Positions 55,116 through 64,000 of a DNA stretch of 64,000 nucleotides are shown piece by piece. Made by a program: the position numbers and the translations under genes. The notes beneath the pieces were generated by a model. It was given only the letters and a program-made list of their open reading frames with translations. It did not search any database and was not told the origin of the DNA. This stretch comes from Rossellomorea sp. y25 (lineage in GTDB: Bacteria > Bacillota > Bacilli > Bacillales > Bacillaceae_B). Numbering within the stretch: position 1 is the first letter of the stretch; the number at the start of each line of letters is the position of its first letter. Where the stretch lies: positions 2,798,501-2,862,500 of the forward strand of contig NZ_CP145886.1 of NCBI RefSeq assembly GCF_038049935.1, written 5' to 3'.

Positions 55116-55863
55116 GTCCTACCTCCTCTCCTGCTTCAACAAATATTTCTGTGAAGTTTTTTTCTTGATTGACAATGATTTGCTTCCGCTTCATTAATTC
55201 CAGCACAGCAAGGAAAGTAACTACGAGATGTTCTTTATTATCGGTTGGGAAAAGACTTGTAAATGATGTACGCACTTTGATATTCCGTAAACTATGAAGA
55301 ATGTCATTCATTCTTTTCTCAATGGATATTTCCTGTCTGGTAATTCTGGTTTGAACGGGTCTTTGCAGCTTCTTACGCCTTAATAATTTATGAAAAGCTC
55401 CTAACATATCATATAAAGACACTTGAACTTCACTATTCTTCAAATCAACTTCTTCAGTGAATTCCGAAAGATCACTTGGAGGCTTCGTATACACTTGTCC
55501 CCGTTCTTCCTCACGATGCTTCAGCTCATTTGCCGCTTCTTTAAATTTACGATATTCAATCAATCGTTCAACTAATTCGTCACGTGGATCTTCCTCTTCA
55601 AATTCAATCTCATCGTTTAGAAGTCCTTCATCATGTTTCGGTAGAAGCATTTTACTTTTAATGGCTAATAACGTAGCAGCCATTACTAAGTATTCACTGG
55701 CAACATCAAGCTGCAAATTCTTCATCGTATGTACATATAACATATATTGCTCAGTAATTTGAGCCATAGGAATATCATATATATCAATTTCCAACGAGTT
55801 AATCAGATGCAAAAGAAGGTCTAGTGGACCTTCAAAAGCGTCAATTTTCACATTGTATTCCAC
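55105..55863 (-). CDS. scpA: Chromosome segregation and condensation protein ScpA
   Basis: A 252-residue kleisin that bridges the SMC heads. The N-terminal domain [32 protein letters not shown] and the C-terminal winged helix (about 170-240; [15 protein letters not shown]) are both typical. The middle is acidic ([16 protein letters not shown]). GTG at 55861-55863 is the start with GGTGAT before it. It heads the scpA-scpB pair and is coupled to scpB by overlap. Confidence 0.95.
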   Translation of the reverse strand: MEYNVKIDAFEGPLDLLLHLINSLEIDIYDIPMAQITEQYMLYVHTMKNLQLDVASEYLVMAATLLAIKSKMLLPKHDEGLLNDEIEFEEEDPRDELVERLIEYRKFKEAANELKHREEERGQVYTKPPSDLSEFTEEVDLKNSEVQVSLYDMLGAFHKLLRRKKLQRPVQTRITRQEISIEKRMNDILHSLRNIKVRTSFTSLFPTDNKEHLVVTFLAVLELMKRKQIIVNQEKNFTEIFVEAGEEVGLVE

Positions 55864-56044
55864 TTTATCACCAAATTTCTAATTACAGTCATTCCTGATA
55901 GCTACTTAATAGTATAGTAGATTGACCACTATTCTCCAATAGAAAGTTTTTGTTTATATAGTATGTACCTGTCGTTTTAGCAAAGACGTAGAATGTGCTA
56001 CACTTTAAATACTCAGACACTCAAAATATGAAAGGAGGTATCAC

Positions 56045-56566
56045 ATGGTTTATCCTAAACCTTATATAGAATTCTTAATGTATTTCCACGGAAATCGTGA
56101 TTACTTCGAATGTCATGAAGTGTTAGAAGAATATTGGAAAGAAGTGGACCCTAAGAACCGCTCTTCCCACTGGGTGGGGTTAATCCAGATAGCTGTAGGT
56201 TTTTACCATTACAGAAGAGGTAATCTTCCTGGAGCAGCCCGAACATTTAAGAAAGCCATCCAAAATATTGAGGTGAATCAGGAACAACTCTCTCACTTAG
56301 GAATCCATGCAGCTGAACTCCAAGACATGCTTGTTGATACCGGCCATGAACTAAGTACAAATCAGCCCTATAAGAGCATAAATATTCCCCTCACGGAGAC
56401 TTCTCTCCTTAAGCAAGTTCAATCACTGTGTAAGGACAATGGGTACTCATGGTGTTCTCCAAGTGATTTAACGAATAATGATCTCATTCATCGTCATTCC
56501 TTACGAGACCGTACAGAAGTGATTTTGGAGCGTAAAAATGCATTAGAACGAAAAAAAAGAGGCTGA
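56045..56566 (+). CDS. ypuF: DUF309 protein YpuF
   Basis: A 173-residue soluble protein on the plus strand. The DUF309 motif FECHEVLEEYWK (near 21-32) and WVGLIQIAVGFYHYRRGN are clear. Family members have a helical fold with a conserved Glu-Cys-His-Glu cluster that may be a metal or substrate site, but no reaction is known. ATG at 56045-56047 follows AAAGGAGG. It is convergent to ribT, with a shared terminator. Confidence 0.88.
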   Translation: MVYPKPYIEFLMYFHGNRDYFECHEVLEEYWKEVDPKNRSSHWVGLIQIAVGFYHYRRGNLPGAARTFKKAIQNIEVNQEQLSHLGIHAAELQDMLVDTGHELSTNQPYKSINIPLTETSLLKQVQSLCKDNGYSWCSPSDLTNNDLIHRHSLRDRTEVILERKNALERKKRG

Positions 56567-56595
56567 CCACCTATTAAGCAAGGTGGCCGTCCTCT

Positions 56596-56598
<3 letters not shown>
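56552..56598 (+). terminator. Bidirectional terminator between ypuF and ribT
   Basis: AAAGAGG and CCTCTTT enclose CCACCTT/AAGGTGG; T-runs at both ends serve the convergent genes. It overlaps both stop codons. Confidence 0.85.
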
Positions 56599-56979
<381 letters not shown>

Positions 56980-57094
56980 TTAAGTTTTATGCCTAATCTA
57001 TTTATTTCCTATTTTAGACAAAAACTAGAAATTTAATTGATATGAATGTTTATATATCTTACTAAATTTACTTTTATTAATCAACTTTAACCAA

Positions 57095-57187
57095 TCAATT
57101 CCCAGCCAGGAACATCCAGTAGATGACGCCCCACACTATGCCGGCTACTAATAAAAACAAAAACAACCCCTTATTGCTGATCTTCAT
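57095..57187 (-). CDS. 30-residue single-span membrane peptide
   Basis: A short gene of 30 codons with AAGGAG 6 bases before its ATG at 57185-57187. The peptide, MKISNKGLFLFLLVAGIVWGV followed by IYWMFLAGN, has a two-lysine N-terminus and one hydrophobic helix, the look of a small membrane protein. I do not know a named family. It lies between ribT and lysA; the lysA terminator separates it from lysA, so it probably has its own promoter or is cotranscribed with ribT. Confidence 0.55.
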   Translation of the reverse strand: MKISNKGLFLFLLVAGIVWGVIYWMFLAGN

Positions 57188-57279
57188 AAATGACTCCTTT
57201 GTCTATACTATATTCACCTTTATATATCATTGTTATTGTATAGTAAAATCAATATTTGTTAAAGTATGTTATTCAGTAT

Positions 57280-57326
57280 ATAAAAAAGTAGTCTTTAAGT
57301 ACGATATACTTAAAGACTACTTTTCT
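57280..57326 (-). terminator. Terminator after lysA
   Basis: AAAAGTAGTCTTTAAGTA and complement form a perfect 18-bp stem around a five-base loop, flanked by T/A runs. Confidence 0.85.
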
Positions 57327-57329
57327 AGC

Positions 57330-58631
57330 TTATTTAAACGTTACATCAAGTGAAATCATATCCTCATACGTCTCTCTTTGAACGGCTAACCTGGCTTCTC
57401 CATTCTCTACAAACACGACAGCCGGACGGGGAATACGATTATAGTTATTCGCCATGGAATATCCATAAGCACCTGTACAGAACACGGCAAGAATGTCACC
57501 GGCTTCTGAATCAGGAAGGGGTAAATCCCAGATCAACATATCACCTGATTCACAGCATTTACCAGCGATCGATACAGTTTCTTCCGGGGTTTGGTCTGCT
57601 TTATTCGCAATCAAGGCTTCATATTTCGCCTTATAGAGAGCGGGTCTGATATTGTCACTCATTCCTCCATCAATCGCTAAGTACTTCCGGATGTTTGGTA
57701 CTTCTTTTCTTGAACCCAATTTATAAAGGCTGGTGCCTGCATCGCCCACAAGGGAACGACCTGGTTCAATCCAGATTTCCGGCATTTCGAGATTGTATCT
57801 TTTAACTTCCTCTTTTACAGCAGAAATCATTTCCTTCACATATAGAGCAGGCGGGAGCGGGTCATCATCCTTCGTATATCGAATACCAAAGCCACCGCCT
57901 AAATTGATTACTTTAGGGTCAAAATCATATTGTGATTTCCATTGAGCTACCTTCTCAATAATTTTCTTAGCAGCAAGAATGAAGCCTGTTGTTTCGAATA
58001 TTTGGGATCCAATATGACAATGCAACCCCAACAATTCAATCCCATCATGGCTCATCGCCTTTTTCATAGCTTCCTCAGCTTGGCCATTACCCAAATCGAA
58101 TCCGAATTTGGAATCCTCTTGTCCGGTTAGTATATAATCATGAGTATGGGCTTCAATCCCAGGCGTCACTCTTAACAAAACCTTTGTCATTTGTTCAGAG
58201 GAGAGTGAAATTTCATTCACAAGTTCCAGTTCGTAAAAATTATCAACGACAATACAGCCTATTTTGTTTTCAATGGCCATCATCAGTTCTTCCCTGGACT
58301 TATTGTTCCCATTAAAATGGATGCGTTCAGGAGGAAATTCTGCCTTTAACGCAGTGTATAACTCCCCCCCTGAAACCACATCCAGTGATAATCCCTCTTC
58401 TTTCATTAATTGAAAGACCGCGATACATGAAAATGCCTTACTTGCGTAGGCAACTTCTGCCTTCACTCCAAGGGAATCAAACGTCTCTTTAAATCCTCTT
58501 GCCCGTTCTCTAATAAGTGCTGTGTCATAAACGTAAAGGGGAGTACCATATTGTTCTGCTAACTTTGTGGTACTCACCCCACCTATTGTAAGATGACCGT
58601 TTTGTATTTCTGCTGATCCATGAAGATACAT
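57330..58631 (-). CDS. lysA: Diaminopimelate decarboxylase
   Basis: PLP enzyme that makes L-lysine from meso-diaminopimelate. The 433-residue protein has the PLP lysine Lys65 in VAYASKAF, HFNGNNKSREE, HCHIGSQ, the GGGFGIRY phosphate-binding loop and the substrate motif CESGD near the C-terminus. ATG at 58629-58631 was chosen because it begins MYLHGS like the Bacillus enzyme; its ribosome binding site GAGGGG is somewhat far, and the ATG four codons upstream is the alternative. The spoVAF-lysA order matches B. subtilis. Confidence 0.95.
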   Translation of the reverse strand: MYLHGSAEIQNGHLTIGGVSTTKLAEQYGTPLYVYDTALIRERARGFKETFDSLGVKAEVAYASKAFSCIAVFQLMKEEGLSLDVVSGGELYTALKAEFPPERIHFNGNNKSREELMMAIENKIGCIVVDNFYELELVNEISLSSEQMTKVLLRVTPGIEAHTHDYILTGQEDSKFGFDLGNGQAEEAMKKAMSHDGIELLGLHCHIGSQIFETTGFILAAKKIIEKVAQWKSQYDFDPKVINLGGGFGIRYTKDDDPLPPALYVKEMISAVKEEVKRYNLEMPEIWIEPGRSLVGDAGTSLYKLGSRKEVPNIRKYLAIDGGMSDNIRPALYKAKYEALIANKADQTPEETVSIAGKCCESGDMLIWDLPLPDSEAGDILAVFCTGAYGYSMANNYNRIPRPAVVFVENGEARLAVQRETYEDMISLDVTFK

Positions 58632-58708
58632 GAAACGTCTCATTCCCCTCTTTAATGCTCTTCTAATTAAACGTAATTTACCACAGAATGAGAGTTGTTG
58701 CAATATTT

Positions 58709-60187
58709 CTAAGATTTCGCAGGTTGCTTATACTTATTTCTCGGCTGCACAATGCTAGGTCTGATTTTTGCTCCCGGCATAGAGCGGCGAATCAGGATTT
58801 GCATGAATGCTTTAGGACTGAATGGCATCAACGGCCACAGATAAGGTGTATTCAAAGATTTTATATTTGTAACGAATAAGATAAAAAGTGTTGTACCCAC
58901 CATCAAGCCAGGGATATGGAAGAAGGCAACTGCAATTAGAAGGAACAGTCTGGCCATCTTGTTCGCAGCACTCAATTCATAACTTGGTGTAGCAAACGTT
59001 CCAATGGATGCAACGGCTACATACAGGATGACTTCAGGTTGAAATAACCCTACATCAATGGCTATTTGTCCAATTAAGACAGCCGCTATCAGACCCATTG
59101 CAGTGGATAATGGGGTTGGAGTATGAATGGCGGCCACCCTGAACATTTCAACCCCGAAATCCGCTATGAACAACTGTACAATAACAGGAATATTCGTTTG
59201 CTCATTTGGCCCTACGAATTTAATCACTTCAGGTAAGAGGGAAGGATCCAATACAAATAGGTACCATAACGGGAGTAAAAACAGTGATGCTAATATCCCT
59301 AGGAATCTGGTCCATCTGACAAAGGTCCCGACAGCCGGTGATTGTCTATATTCCTCCGCATGCTGGAGGTGATGGAAATATGTCGTTGGTGTAATGATGA
59401 CACTCGGCGAAGTATCAACAAAAATAAGAACATGTCCTTCTAATAAGTGAGTGGCTGCGACGTCTGCTCTTTCAGTGTATCGAACGAGAGGATATGGATT
59501 ATACCCTTGCTTCACAAGGAACTCTTCAACCGTTTTATCCGCCATCGTTAATCCGTCGATCTTAATACTCTTCAATTCTTTCTTGATGACTTCAATTAAG
59601 CTCGGATTTGCAACATCATTTATATAAGCAATGGAAATGTCAGTTTTAGATCGTTCCCCGATACGAAATATTTCAAACCTCAATCGTGGATCCCGGATTC
59701 TTCGTCTTGTTAAAGCGGTATTCACAATAATATTCTCTACATAACCATCTCGGGAACCACGTACTACCTTTTCAGTATCAGGCTCTGAAGGCTGTCGCCC
59801 GGGATAACTACGAACATCAACAATGATTGCCTCGTCGTACCCTTCGACAAAGACTGCTATTAATCCTGATAGCACTTCGTCAACTGCTTCTTCAATCGTT
59901 TTAACCGGCTCAACCGATTGATGAACAAGGCGATTATGTACAATCTCATATAATCGGCTCGTTGCACGCTCATGATCATTGATCTCAACGAGTTCCTCCA
60001 CTATTTGAATAATGTAGGAAGCATCAGTCAACCCGTTAATATAATAGATGTGCACTCCTTTTTTCAAAATCATGAGTTTACGGACACCTAAATCAAAGCT
60101 TTTGTTTAATCCTACATGATTCTTCATGTACTCTTCTATAACAGCTAAATCTTTTGATATTGGTATTTCTTTCGTTTTCTCAGGCAT
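58709..60187 (-). CDS. spoVAF: Stage V sporulation protein AF
   Basis: A 492-residue inner-membrane spore protein of the GerA-receptor A-subunit family. The soluble N-terminal half (about 1-290) includes ARYTERAD-type sequence [19 protein letters not shown]; the C-terminal half has about six membrane segments and the motif [18 protein letters not shown]. It is thought to assist germination as an ion channel with a partner. ATG at 60185-60187 follows AAAGGAG. It overlaps the preceding spoVAEA gene by 8 bases. Confidence 0.94.
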   Translation of the reverse strand: MPEKTKEIPISKDLAVIEEYMKNHVGLNKSFDLGVRKLMILKKGVHIYYINGLTDASYIIQIVEELVEINDHERATSRLYEIVHNRLVHQSVEPVKTIEEAVDEVLSGLIAVFVEGYDEAIIVDVRSYPGRQPSEPDTEKVVRGSRDGYVENIIVNTALTRRRIRDPRLRFEIFRIGERSKTDISIAYINDVANPSLIEVIKKELKSIKIDGLTMADKTVEEFLVKQGYNPYPLVRYTERADVAATHLLEGHVLIFVDTSPSVIITPTTYFHHLQHAEEYRQSPAVGTFVRWTRFLGILASLFLLPLWYLFVLDPSLLPEVIKFVGPNEQTNIPVIVQLFIADFGVEMFRVAAIHTPTPLSTAMGLIAAVLIGQIAIDVGLFQPEVILYVAVASIGTFATPSYELSAANKMARLFLLIAVAFFHIPGLMVGTTLFILFVTNIKSLNTPYLWPLMPFSPKAFMQILIRRSMPGAKIRPSIVQPRNKYKQPAKS

Positions 60188-60749
60188 GATATCCGCTCCT
60201 TTCCAAGATGATTTCAACAGCCTTTTTCGTAATGGGCGAACCTTGTGAGTAGTGATCCCTTTTGGCCATTTTGCCTATGTCACCAATCCCGACGATAACG
60301 GGAACATCCAGCTCATCAAGGCAATAAACCGTATCTCCCGTTAATCTTCCCAAATCCATTTCAGGTACACCAAATTTATCTACCCCATATGGAGTCAATT
60401 CACCAAATTTATCAATGCATACATCCACTCTTGTCCATTCTGCCTGCCTGGTTTTACTGGCTACCGCAATGATGCCGAGCACGTCTATGCCAGGGTGGTT
60501 CGCAACATACTTTAGTGCCCTTTCGCCTGCACCTTCTCCAATAAATCCACTATCATCAAACATCACAAAGACGGGGTCATTCTTTGCACTTCTGATTAAT
60601 TTCACAACCTCTGGTCCTGATAATACAGAAGGATTTCCTTTAGAGCTTGAGATACATCGTCCTCCATACTCCTTTGCCACGCACTCGATTGCCCGCTTGG
60701 CATATTCATCTCCATCTGTAATCAGGATCACTTTTCTTTTGTCGTCCAT
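60180..60749 (-). CDS. spoVAEA: Stage V sporulation protein AEA
   Basis: A 189-residue soluble protein with [44 protein letters not shown] and [22 protein letters not shown], the SpoVAEA sequence. ATG at 60747-60749 follows AGGGG; translation from further upstream runs into spoVAB. It is 22 bases after spoVAB, so the AC, AD and AEB genes that lie between them in B. subtilis are missing here. Confidence 0.92.
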   Translation of the reverse strand: MDDKRKVILITDGDEYAKRAIECVAKEYGGRCISSSKGNPSVLSGPEVVKLIRSAKNDPVFVMFDDSGFIGEGAGERALKYVANHPGIDVLGIIAVASKTRQAEWTRVDVCIDKFGELTPYGVDKFGVPEMDLGRLTGDTVYCLDELDVPVIVGIGDIGKMAKRDHYSQGSPITKKAVEIILERSGYHA

Positions 60750-60771
60750 ATGAACCCCTGCCTCTTGCTGT

Positions 60772-61194
60772 TTATTGATGAACCAAGTAGAGCCAATGAA
60801 AAAGTGAGCCGACAATTTTCCCAAATACAATCGCCATAATGAGAATGACGATTTGACCTTCAATCCCAATCCGCTTTGCGAGGATCGGGAACACATTCAA
60901 TACCTCTGTTAATGCAGCCGCCAACAGCCCGATGAACACTCCGCTCGCTAAACCGATGGGCATAAGAACGAATGGGGAAAAGTGCAGCGTATAATTATTT
61001 AAGCTGACAAATCCTCCTGCCAGTGCACCTGTAATGACGGCCAGTTCATAGTGGTGAATCATTTTCATTGTTTTTGTTAACTGAGTTAACCTTGGGATGA
61101 TTCCTAATACGGTTAGAAAAGCTACGAACCCGGAACCGACTGCCAGTCCACCAGCAAAACCAATAAATACTGTAATCAATACGCTAATGGTCAT
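60772..61194 (-). CDS. spoVAB: Stage V sporulation protein AB
   Basis: A 140-residue protein with about four membrane segments, beginning [20 protein letters not shown] and containing [20 protein letters not shown]. It is a component of the spoVA region needed for DPA handling in spores, though its own role is not known to me. It overlaps spoVAA by 11 bases. Confidence 0.92.
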   Translation of the reverse strand: MTISVLITVFIGFAGGLAVGSGFVAFLTVLGIIPRLTQLTKTMKMIHHYELAVITGALAGGFVSLNNYTLHFSPFVLMPIGLASGVFIGLLAAALTEVLNVFPILAKRIGIEGQIVILIMAIVFGKIVGSLFHWLYLVHQ

Positions 61195-61804
61195 CTAATT
61201 TTTTCTGACTTTCTTTATTTTCATGCATGATGACATATTGATCTAAATCCTGCTGGTAATTAAACATTTCAACTTCTAGTGGACTCGGCTCTTCATTAAG
61301 TCTTTTTCGAAACACATGGTTGAAAAATAAGATCATCCCAAGGCCTAAACCGAATGAATAGGGAACTTGAAATAATAATGGATGCGGATCCTCATCCCCA
61401 GTTACAAAATGATACAGCCTCTGATGAACCTCCCTCATACTTACATCTTCATGAAAATTCATAATTGCCAGGGCTGCACCGATGAATAATAGTAACCAAA
61501 CGCCAATGAAGAGCGGAAGAGAGATTTTCTTTTTCTCATAGATCACTTCAATAATACTTTGTGTGGGTCCAATCGTTTGAATATCAAGATCTGAGAAGTC
61601 CTTGCATATTTCTCTTATCACCCTCATCACATCGACCACAATGATATTCTTATCAGATGCCGTCACTTGATGGATCGGGATTTGCTTTAATTCTTCTAGA
61701 ATATTTTCAGGTGCTATGATTTGAGCAAGCTGTCCAAGCTTGACTGTACTCTCTTCCCTTACCTGCACTCGATGACGTAAGCGTATATACAAAATACCTT
61801 CCAT
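61184..61804 (-). CDS. spoVAA: Stage V sporulation protein AA
   Basis: A 206-residue protein, the same length as in B. subtilis. The soluble N-terminal domain (about 1-95; ILYIRLRHRVQVREESTVKLG) precedes two membrane segments (about 98-116 and 146-164). ATG at 61802-61804 follows AGGAAGTG. A sigma-G-type promoter lies upstream, so the operon should be on in the forespore, as in B. subtilis. Confidence 0.94.
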   Translation of the reverse strand: MEGILYIRLRHRVQVREESTVKLGQLAQIIAPENILEELKQIPIHQVTASDKNIIVVDVMRVIREICKDFSDLDIQTIGPTQSIIEVIYEKKKISLPLFIGVWLLLFIGAALAIMNFHEDVSMREVHQRLYHFVTGDEDPHPLLFQVPYSFGLGLGMILFFNHVFRKRLNEEPSPLEVEMFNYQQDLDQYVIMHENKESQKKLDDH

Positions 61805-61845
61805 GCAGTTCACTTCCTGAAAACATGATTTTCTCTTCGTACCAA

Positions 61846-61875
61846 TAGTATGGATTAACGGAAATAATTTATGTA
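61846..61875 (-). promoter_or_regulatory. Sigma-G promoter of the spoVA operon
   Basis: TACATA (61870-61875), 17 bases, CATACTA (61846-61852) on the minus strand; the -10 matches the sigma-G consensus CATWMTA exactly. It lies about 42 bases before spoVAA. Confidence 0.75.
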
Positions 61876-62027
61876 ATGGCTGCAAGTGGCCAGTTGAGAT
61901 GCATGGAGGAGGAAGTGAGAAACAGTATAGATTTTGTAGGTTCGGAGCTTTTGAAAATGGCAACAATTTCAAAGGGAGATTGTGGGGTCAATATATACTC
62001 AAATGTTGTATTCACTTCACAAATTAA

Positions 62028-62077
62028 AAATAACCTTGTCGTTTCAACATGATTCTTTGAAACAACAAGGTTATTTT
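62028..62077 (-). terminator. Terminator after sigF
   Basis: AATAACCTTGT and ACAAGGTTATT with GTTTCA/TGAAAC pairs form a long stem followed by TTTTTAATTT on the minus strand, directly after the sigF stop. Confidence 0.85.
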
Positions 62078-62079
62078 GC

Positions 62080-62844
62080 CTAAGATTCTGTATGCATATG
62101 ATCTTTCATTGTTTGTAATATCTTCTTCTCCAGTCTCGATACCTGGACCTGGGATATACCCAGTCGATCTGCTACTTCCGATTGGGTTTGGTCTTTGTAA
62201 TACCTTAAATACACAATCAGCCGTTCCCGATCATCCAGTTCCCTTATGGCTTCTTTTAAGGCGATTTTGTCAAACCATTTATTATCGCTATTATCCGCAA
62301 TCTGATCCAAAAGGGTAATGGGATCTCCATCATTTTCATAAACGGTTTCATGAATCGAAGAAGGGGCCCTGCTTGCTTCCTGAGCCATGATCACCTCTTC
62401 AACCGAATACTCCAGATGTTCGGCAAGCTCACTCACCGTCGGAACCCTCCCAAATTTCTTGGAAAGTTCATCCTTGGCTTTACGAATCTTGTTTCCCATC
62501 TCCTTCAGGGAACGACTTACCTTTACAGTTCCGTCATCCCGGATGAACCGCTGGATTTCCCCGATGATCATCGGTACAGCATAAGTTGAAAACTTGACGT
62601 CGTAGCTTAAATCAAACTTATCCACTGATTTCAGCAACCCGATACTGCCTATTTGAAAGAGATCATCAGGTTCATATCCCCGATTGAGGAAGCGCTGGAC
62701 GACAGACCAAACCAAGCGCATATTCTTTTGGACAATTAAGTCCCTGGCACTTTGGTCACCGTCCTGACTCTGCTTTATGAGCTCTTTCACCTCATGATCC
62801 TTCAAGAAGGTCTGTTCCTTTTCATTTTTAACTTCGACATCCAT
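62080..62844 (-). CDS. sigF: RNA polymerase sigma-F factor
   Basis: First forespore-specific sigma factor. The 254-residue protein starts MDVEVKNEKEQTFLKDHEVKELI, then region 2 (KNMRLVWSVVQRFLNRGYEPDDLFQIGSIGLL), region 3 and region 4 with the helix-turn-helix QSEVADRLGISQVQVSRLEKKIL. ATG at 62842-62844 with AAGGAG 8 bases before it was chosen over the GTG two codons upstream. SpoIIAB holds it inactive until SpoIIAA displaces it. Last gene of the spoIIA operon. Confidence 0.97.
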   Translation of the reverse strand: MDVEVKNEKEQTFLKDHEVKELIKQSQDGDQSARDLIVQKNMRLVWSVVQRFLNRGYEPDDLFQIGSIGLLKSVDKFDLSYDVKFSTYAVPMIIGEIQRFIRDDGTVKVSRSLKEMGNKIRKAKDELSKKFGRVPTVSELAEHLEYSVEEVIMAQEASRAPSSIHETVYENDGDPITLLDQIADNSDNKWFDKIALKEAIRELDDRERLIVYLRYYKDQTQSEVADRLGISQVQVSRLEKKILQTMKDHMHTES

Positions 62845-62856
62845 GGGCACGACTCC

Positions 62857-63300
62857 TTAATTGCATAGCGCTTTACTATTGGTCAAGTGCTTCTTTAGTC
62901 TTACCGTGGTGCCTGTACCTGGGTGTGATGACACTTCTATTTCATCCATGAAATTCTCCATAATGGTAAAGCCCATGCCAGAACGCTCAAGCTCTGGCTT
63001 GGACGTGAACAATGGTTGACGGGCTTCCTCTACGTCACCAATCCCGATTCCCTCATCGCGAATGGTCATATCTATGAAGCCATCCTCTTCCATAATGACA
63101 GAAATATAAACGGTACCATTTGGTCTGTTTTCATATCCGTGGATGATGGCATTTGTCACGGCCTCCGATACGACTGTCTTAATTTCAGTCAATTCATCCA
63201 TAGTCGGATCTAACTGTGCAATAAACGAAGCAACGGTAACTCTGGCAAAGGACTCATTTTGGCTTAAAGAACTGAATTGTATGTTCATTTCATTTCTCAT
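62857..63300 (-). CDS. spoIIAB: Anti-sigma-F factor and serine kinase SpoIIAB
   Basis: A 147-residue GHKL-fold kinase that binds sigma-F and phosphorylates SpoIIAA. The ATP-binding motifs are visible: N box [13 protein letters not shown]1 DEGIGIGD and G2 [15 protein letters not shown] at 63298-63300 follows TGGGGGTCG and begins [16 protein letters not shown]. It starts 1 base after the spoIIAA stop and 12 bases before sigF, so the three are tightly coupled. Confidence 0.97.
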   Translation of the reverse strand: MRNEMNIQFSSLSQNESFARVTVASFIAQLDPTMDELTEIKTVVSEAVTNAIIHGYENRPNGTVYISVIMEEDGFIDMTIRDEGIGIGDVEEARQPLFTSKPELERSGMGFTIMENFMDEIEVSSHPGTGTTVRLKKHLTNSKALCN

Positions 63301-63301
63301 G

Positions 63302-63652
63302 TTATGCGACCCCCAATCTTTGTAATGCGTTTTCTTCAGACGGCTCAAGACGGATAATCTTAAACAACCCTGACATTTCAAATAATCGGTTTACAGAAGG
63401 GGAAATCGCACACACAACCATCTCTCCGTGCTTTTGTTTGATCTGCTTGTATCGGCCTAAAATCACACCTAAACCTGAACTATCCATAAAGCTTAATTCC
63501 TCTAAATTCAAAATGATATGCTTCACATTCTCACTTTCAATCAGATTCGAAGCTTTTTCCCTAAGCTCATCAGCAGTATGATGATCCAACTCACCACTTA
63601 AACGGACACACAAAACATCTTTTTTGACTTCTAAGTTAATAGCAAGACTCAC
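63302..63652 (-). CDS. spoIIAA: Anti-anti-sigma factor SpoIIAA
   Basis: A 116-residue STAS-domain protein that frees sigma-F by binding SpoIIAB. The phosphorylation site is Ser58 in [12 protein letters not shown] at 63650-63652 follows AAGGAGG at 10 bases. It is the first gene of spoIIAA-spoIIAB-sigF and is dephosphorylated by SpoIIE, which is not in the window. Confidence 0.96.
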   Translation of the reverse strand: MSLAINLEVKKDVLCVRLSGELDHHTADELREKASNLIESENVKHIILNLEELSFMDSSGLGVILGRYKQIKQKHGEMVVCAISPSVNRLFEMSGLFKIIRLEPSEENALQRLGVA

Positions 63653-63689
63653 TATCAGAAAGCCTCCTTCTCTGTCGTATAGTGAGTCA

Positions 63690-63717
63690 TTTCGCTATTC
63701 TTTTAATAAATTCCTTC
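63690..63717 (-). promoter_or_regulatory. Candidate sigma-H promoter of the spoIIA operon
   Basis: GAAGGAATT (63709-63717), 12 bases, AGCGAAA (63690-63696) on the minus strand resembles the sigma-H consensus RnAGGAWWW, 11-12, RnnGAAT with one mismatch in the -10. The operon is sigma-H dependent in B. subtilis. The -35 sits in an arm of a palindrome (63709-63741). Confidence 0.6.
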
Positions 63718-63780
63718 TCCATGACAAAACTAGAAGGAATTCGTCATAATTAGAGGTTATTTTTATCAGGAGTCGTGGAT

Positions 63781-64000
63781 TTACTTTCCGACTTTAGTGA
63801 AAAGTCCAAAGGATTTTTTGTATAACTCCCACCAGCTTGCATCTTTCACACTTTTCTTTGCAACGAGAGTGCTTTCCAATACTTTTTCCCCTTTGTTCAT
63901 GATGACAAGGGTCCCGACTTTATCTCCTTTTTTGATAGGGGCCTTAAGGTCTTTAGAAAGTGTTATCTTCTGTTCCACTTTATCCAGTTTTTCACCTTTT
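63781..64000 (-). CDS. dacF: D-alanyl-D-alanine carboxypeptidase DacF, C-terminal fragment
   Basis: The frame runs off the right edge, so only about the last 72 residues are seen (KGEKLDKVEQKITLSKDLKAP then KKGDKVGTLVIMNKGEK and the ending KKSFGLFTKVGK). These fit the C-terminal domain of a low-molecular-weight penicillin-binding protein; the GTG inside is not a start. dacF precedes spoIIAA in B. subtilis and is partly cotranscribed with it. The catalytic motifs lie outside the window. Confidence 0.85.
   Translation of the reverse strand, partial: KGEKLDKVEQKITLSKDLKAPIKKGDKVGTLVIMNKGEKVLESTLVAKKSVKDASWWELYKKSFGLFTKVGK

Noticed and set aside
58631..58708. Lysine riboswitch ahead of lysA
   Set aside because: The gap between spoVAF and lysA is too short (about 77 bases) and has no L-box sequence.

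Overview
This window is a chromosomal segment of an endospore-forming Gram-positive bacterium of the family Bacillaceae (Bacillus sensu lato; a Rossellomorea-like lineage is possible but is only a guess). The evidence is a gene order that follows the Bacillus subtilis aroF-hepT-hbs-spoIVA-gpsA-engA-fni-cmk-sleB-gudB-recS-fer-res-scpAB-lysA-spoVA-sigF region almost gene for gene, strong AAGGAGG-type ribosome binding sites, many TTG and GTG starts, and a large set of sporulation genes. Almost everything is on the minus strand. No rRNA, tRNA, prophage, transposase gene or CRISPR array was seen.

Layout. 1-5.9 kb: end of aroC, cheR, ndk, menaquinone side-chain genes hepT-menG-hepS, mtrB (TRAP), folE and the nucleoid protein gene hup. 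6-14 kb: spoIVA (TTG start), yphF, yphE, gpsA, der, a YIEGIA membrane protein with its small partner, yphA and the short plus-strand gene ypzI. 14.5-22.8 kb: fni, an S1-domain protein, plsC, cmk, ypfB, motI, the germination pair ypeB-sleB, an unknown coiled-coil gene and prsW. 22.9-27 kb: ansA, bdr and gudB. 28-40 kb: mecB, a B12-binding MerR (CarH-like) regulator, ypbG, an unknown membrane protein, a CBS protein, the cotJABC coat operon, ypbF, a glycosyltransferase and PAP2 pair, ypbE, ypbD, recS, ypbB, fer, and ribU behind an FMN riboswitch. 40.7-50.3 kb: an M23/LysM endopeptidase, sigX-rsiX with a recognisable autoregulatory promoter, and resABCDE. 50.5-58.7 kb: rluB, spmB, spmA, dacB, ypuI, scpBA, a DUF309 gene, ribT, a 30-residue membrane peptide and lysA. 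58.7-64 kb: a reduced spoVA operon, then the sigF-spoIIAB-spoIIAA operon and the end of dacF.

How it fits together. The sporulation genes span several stages: the sigma-F switch, spore coat assembly (spoIVA, cotJ), cortex formation (dacB, spmAB), the DPA channel accessory proteins (spoVAA, AB, AEA, AF) and germination (sleB, ypeB). Respiration and redox are served by menaquinone synthesis, ResABC cytochrome c maturation with its ResDE regulator, ferredoxin and bacillithiol disulfide reductase.

The most unusual content is non-coding. A family of about 126 bp structured repeats occurs at three loci (14.06, 27.1 and 41.86 kb), once as a six-unit tandem array, and its stem arms change together from copy to copy. 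A second GC-rich palindromic family has two diverged copies at 25.2 and 25.5 kb. Other points: the spoVA operon lacks AC, AD and AEB; ribT has no rib operon beside it; and one terminator appears to bury the ribosome binding site and start codon of the next gene.
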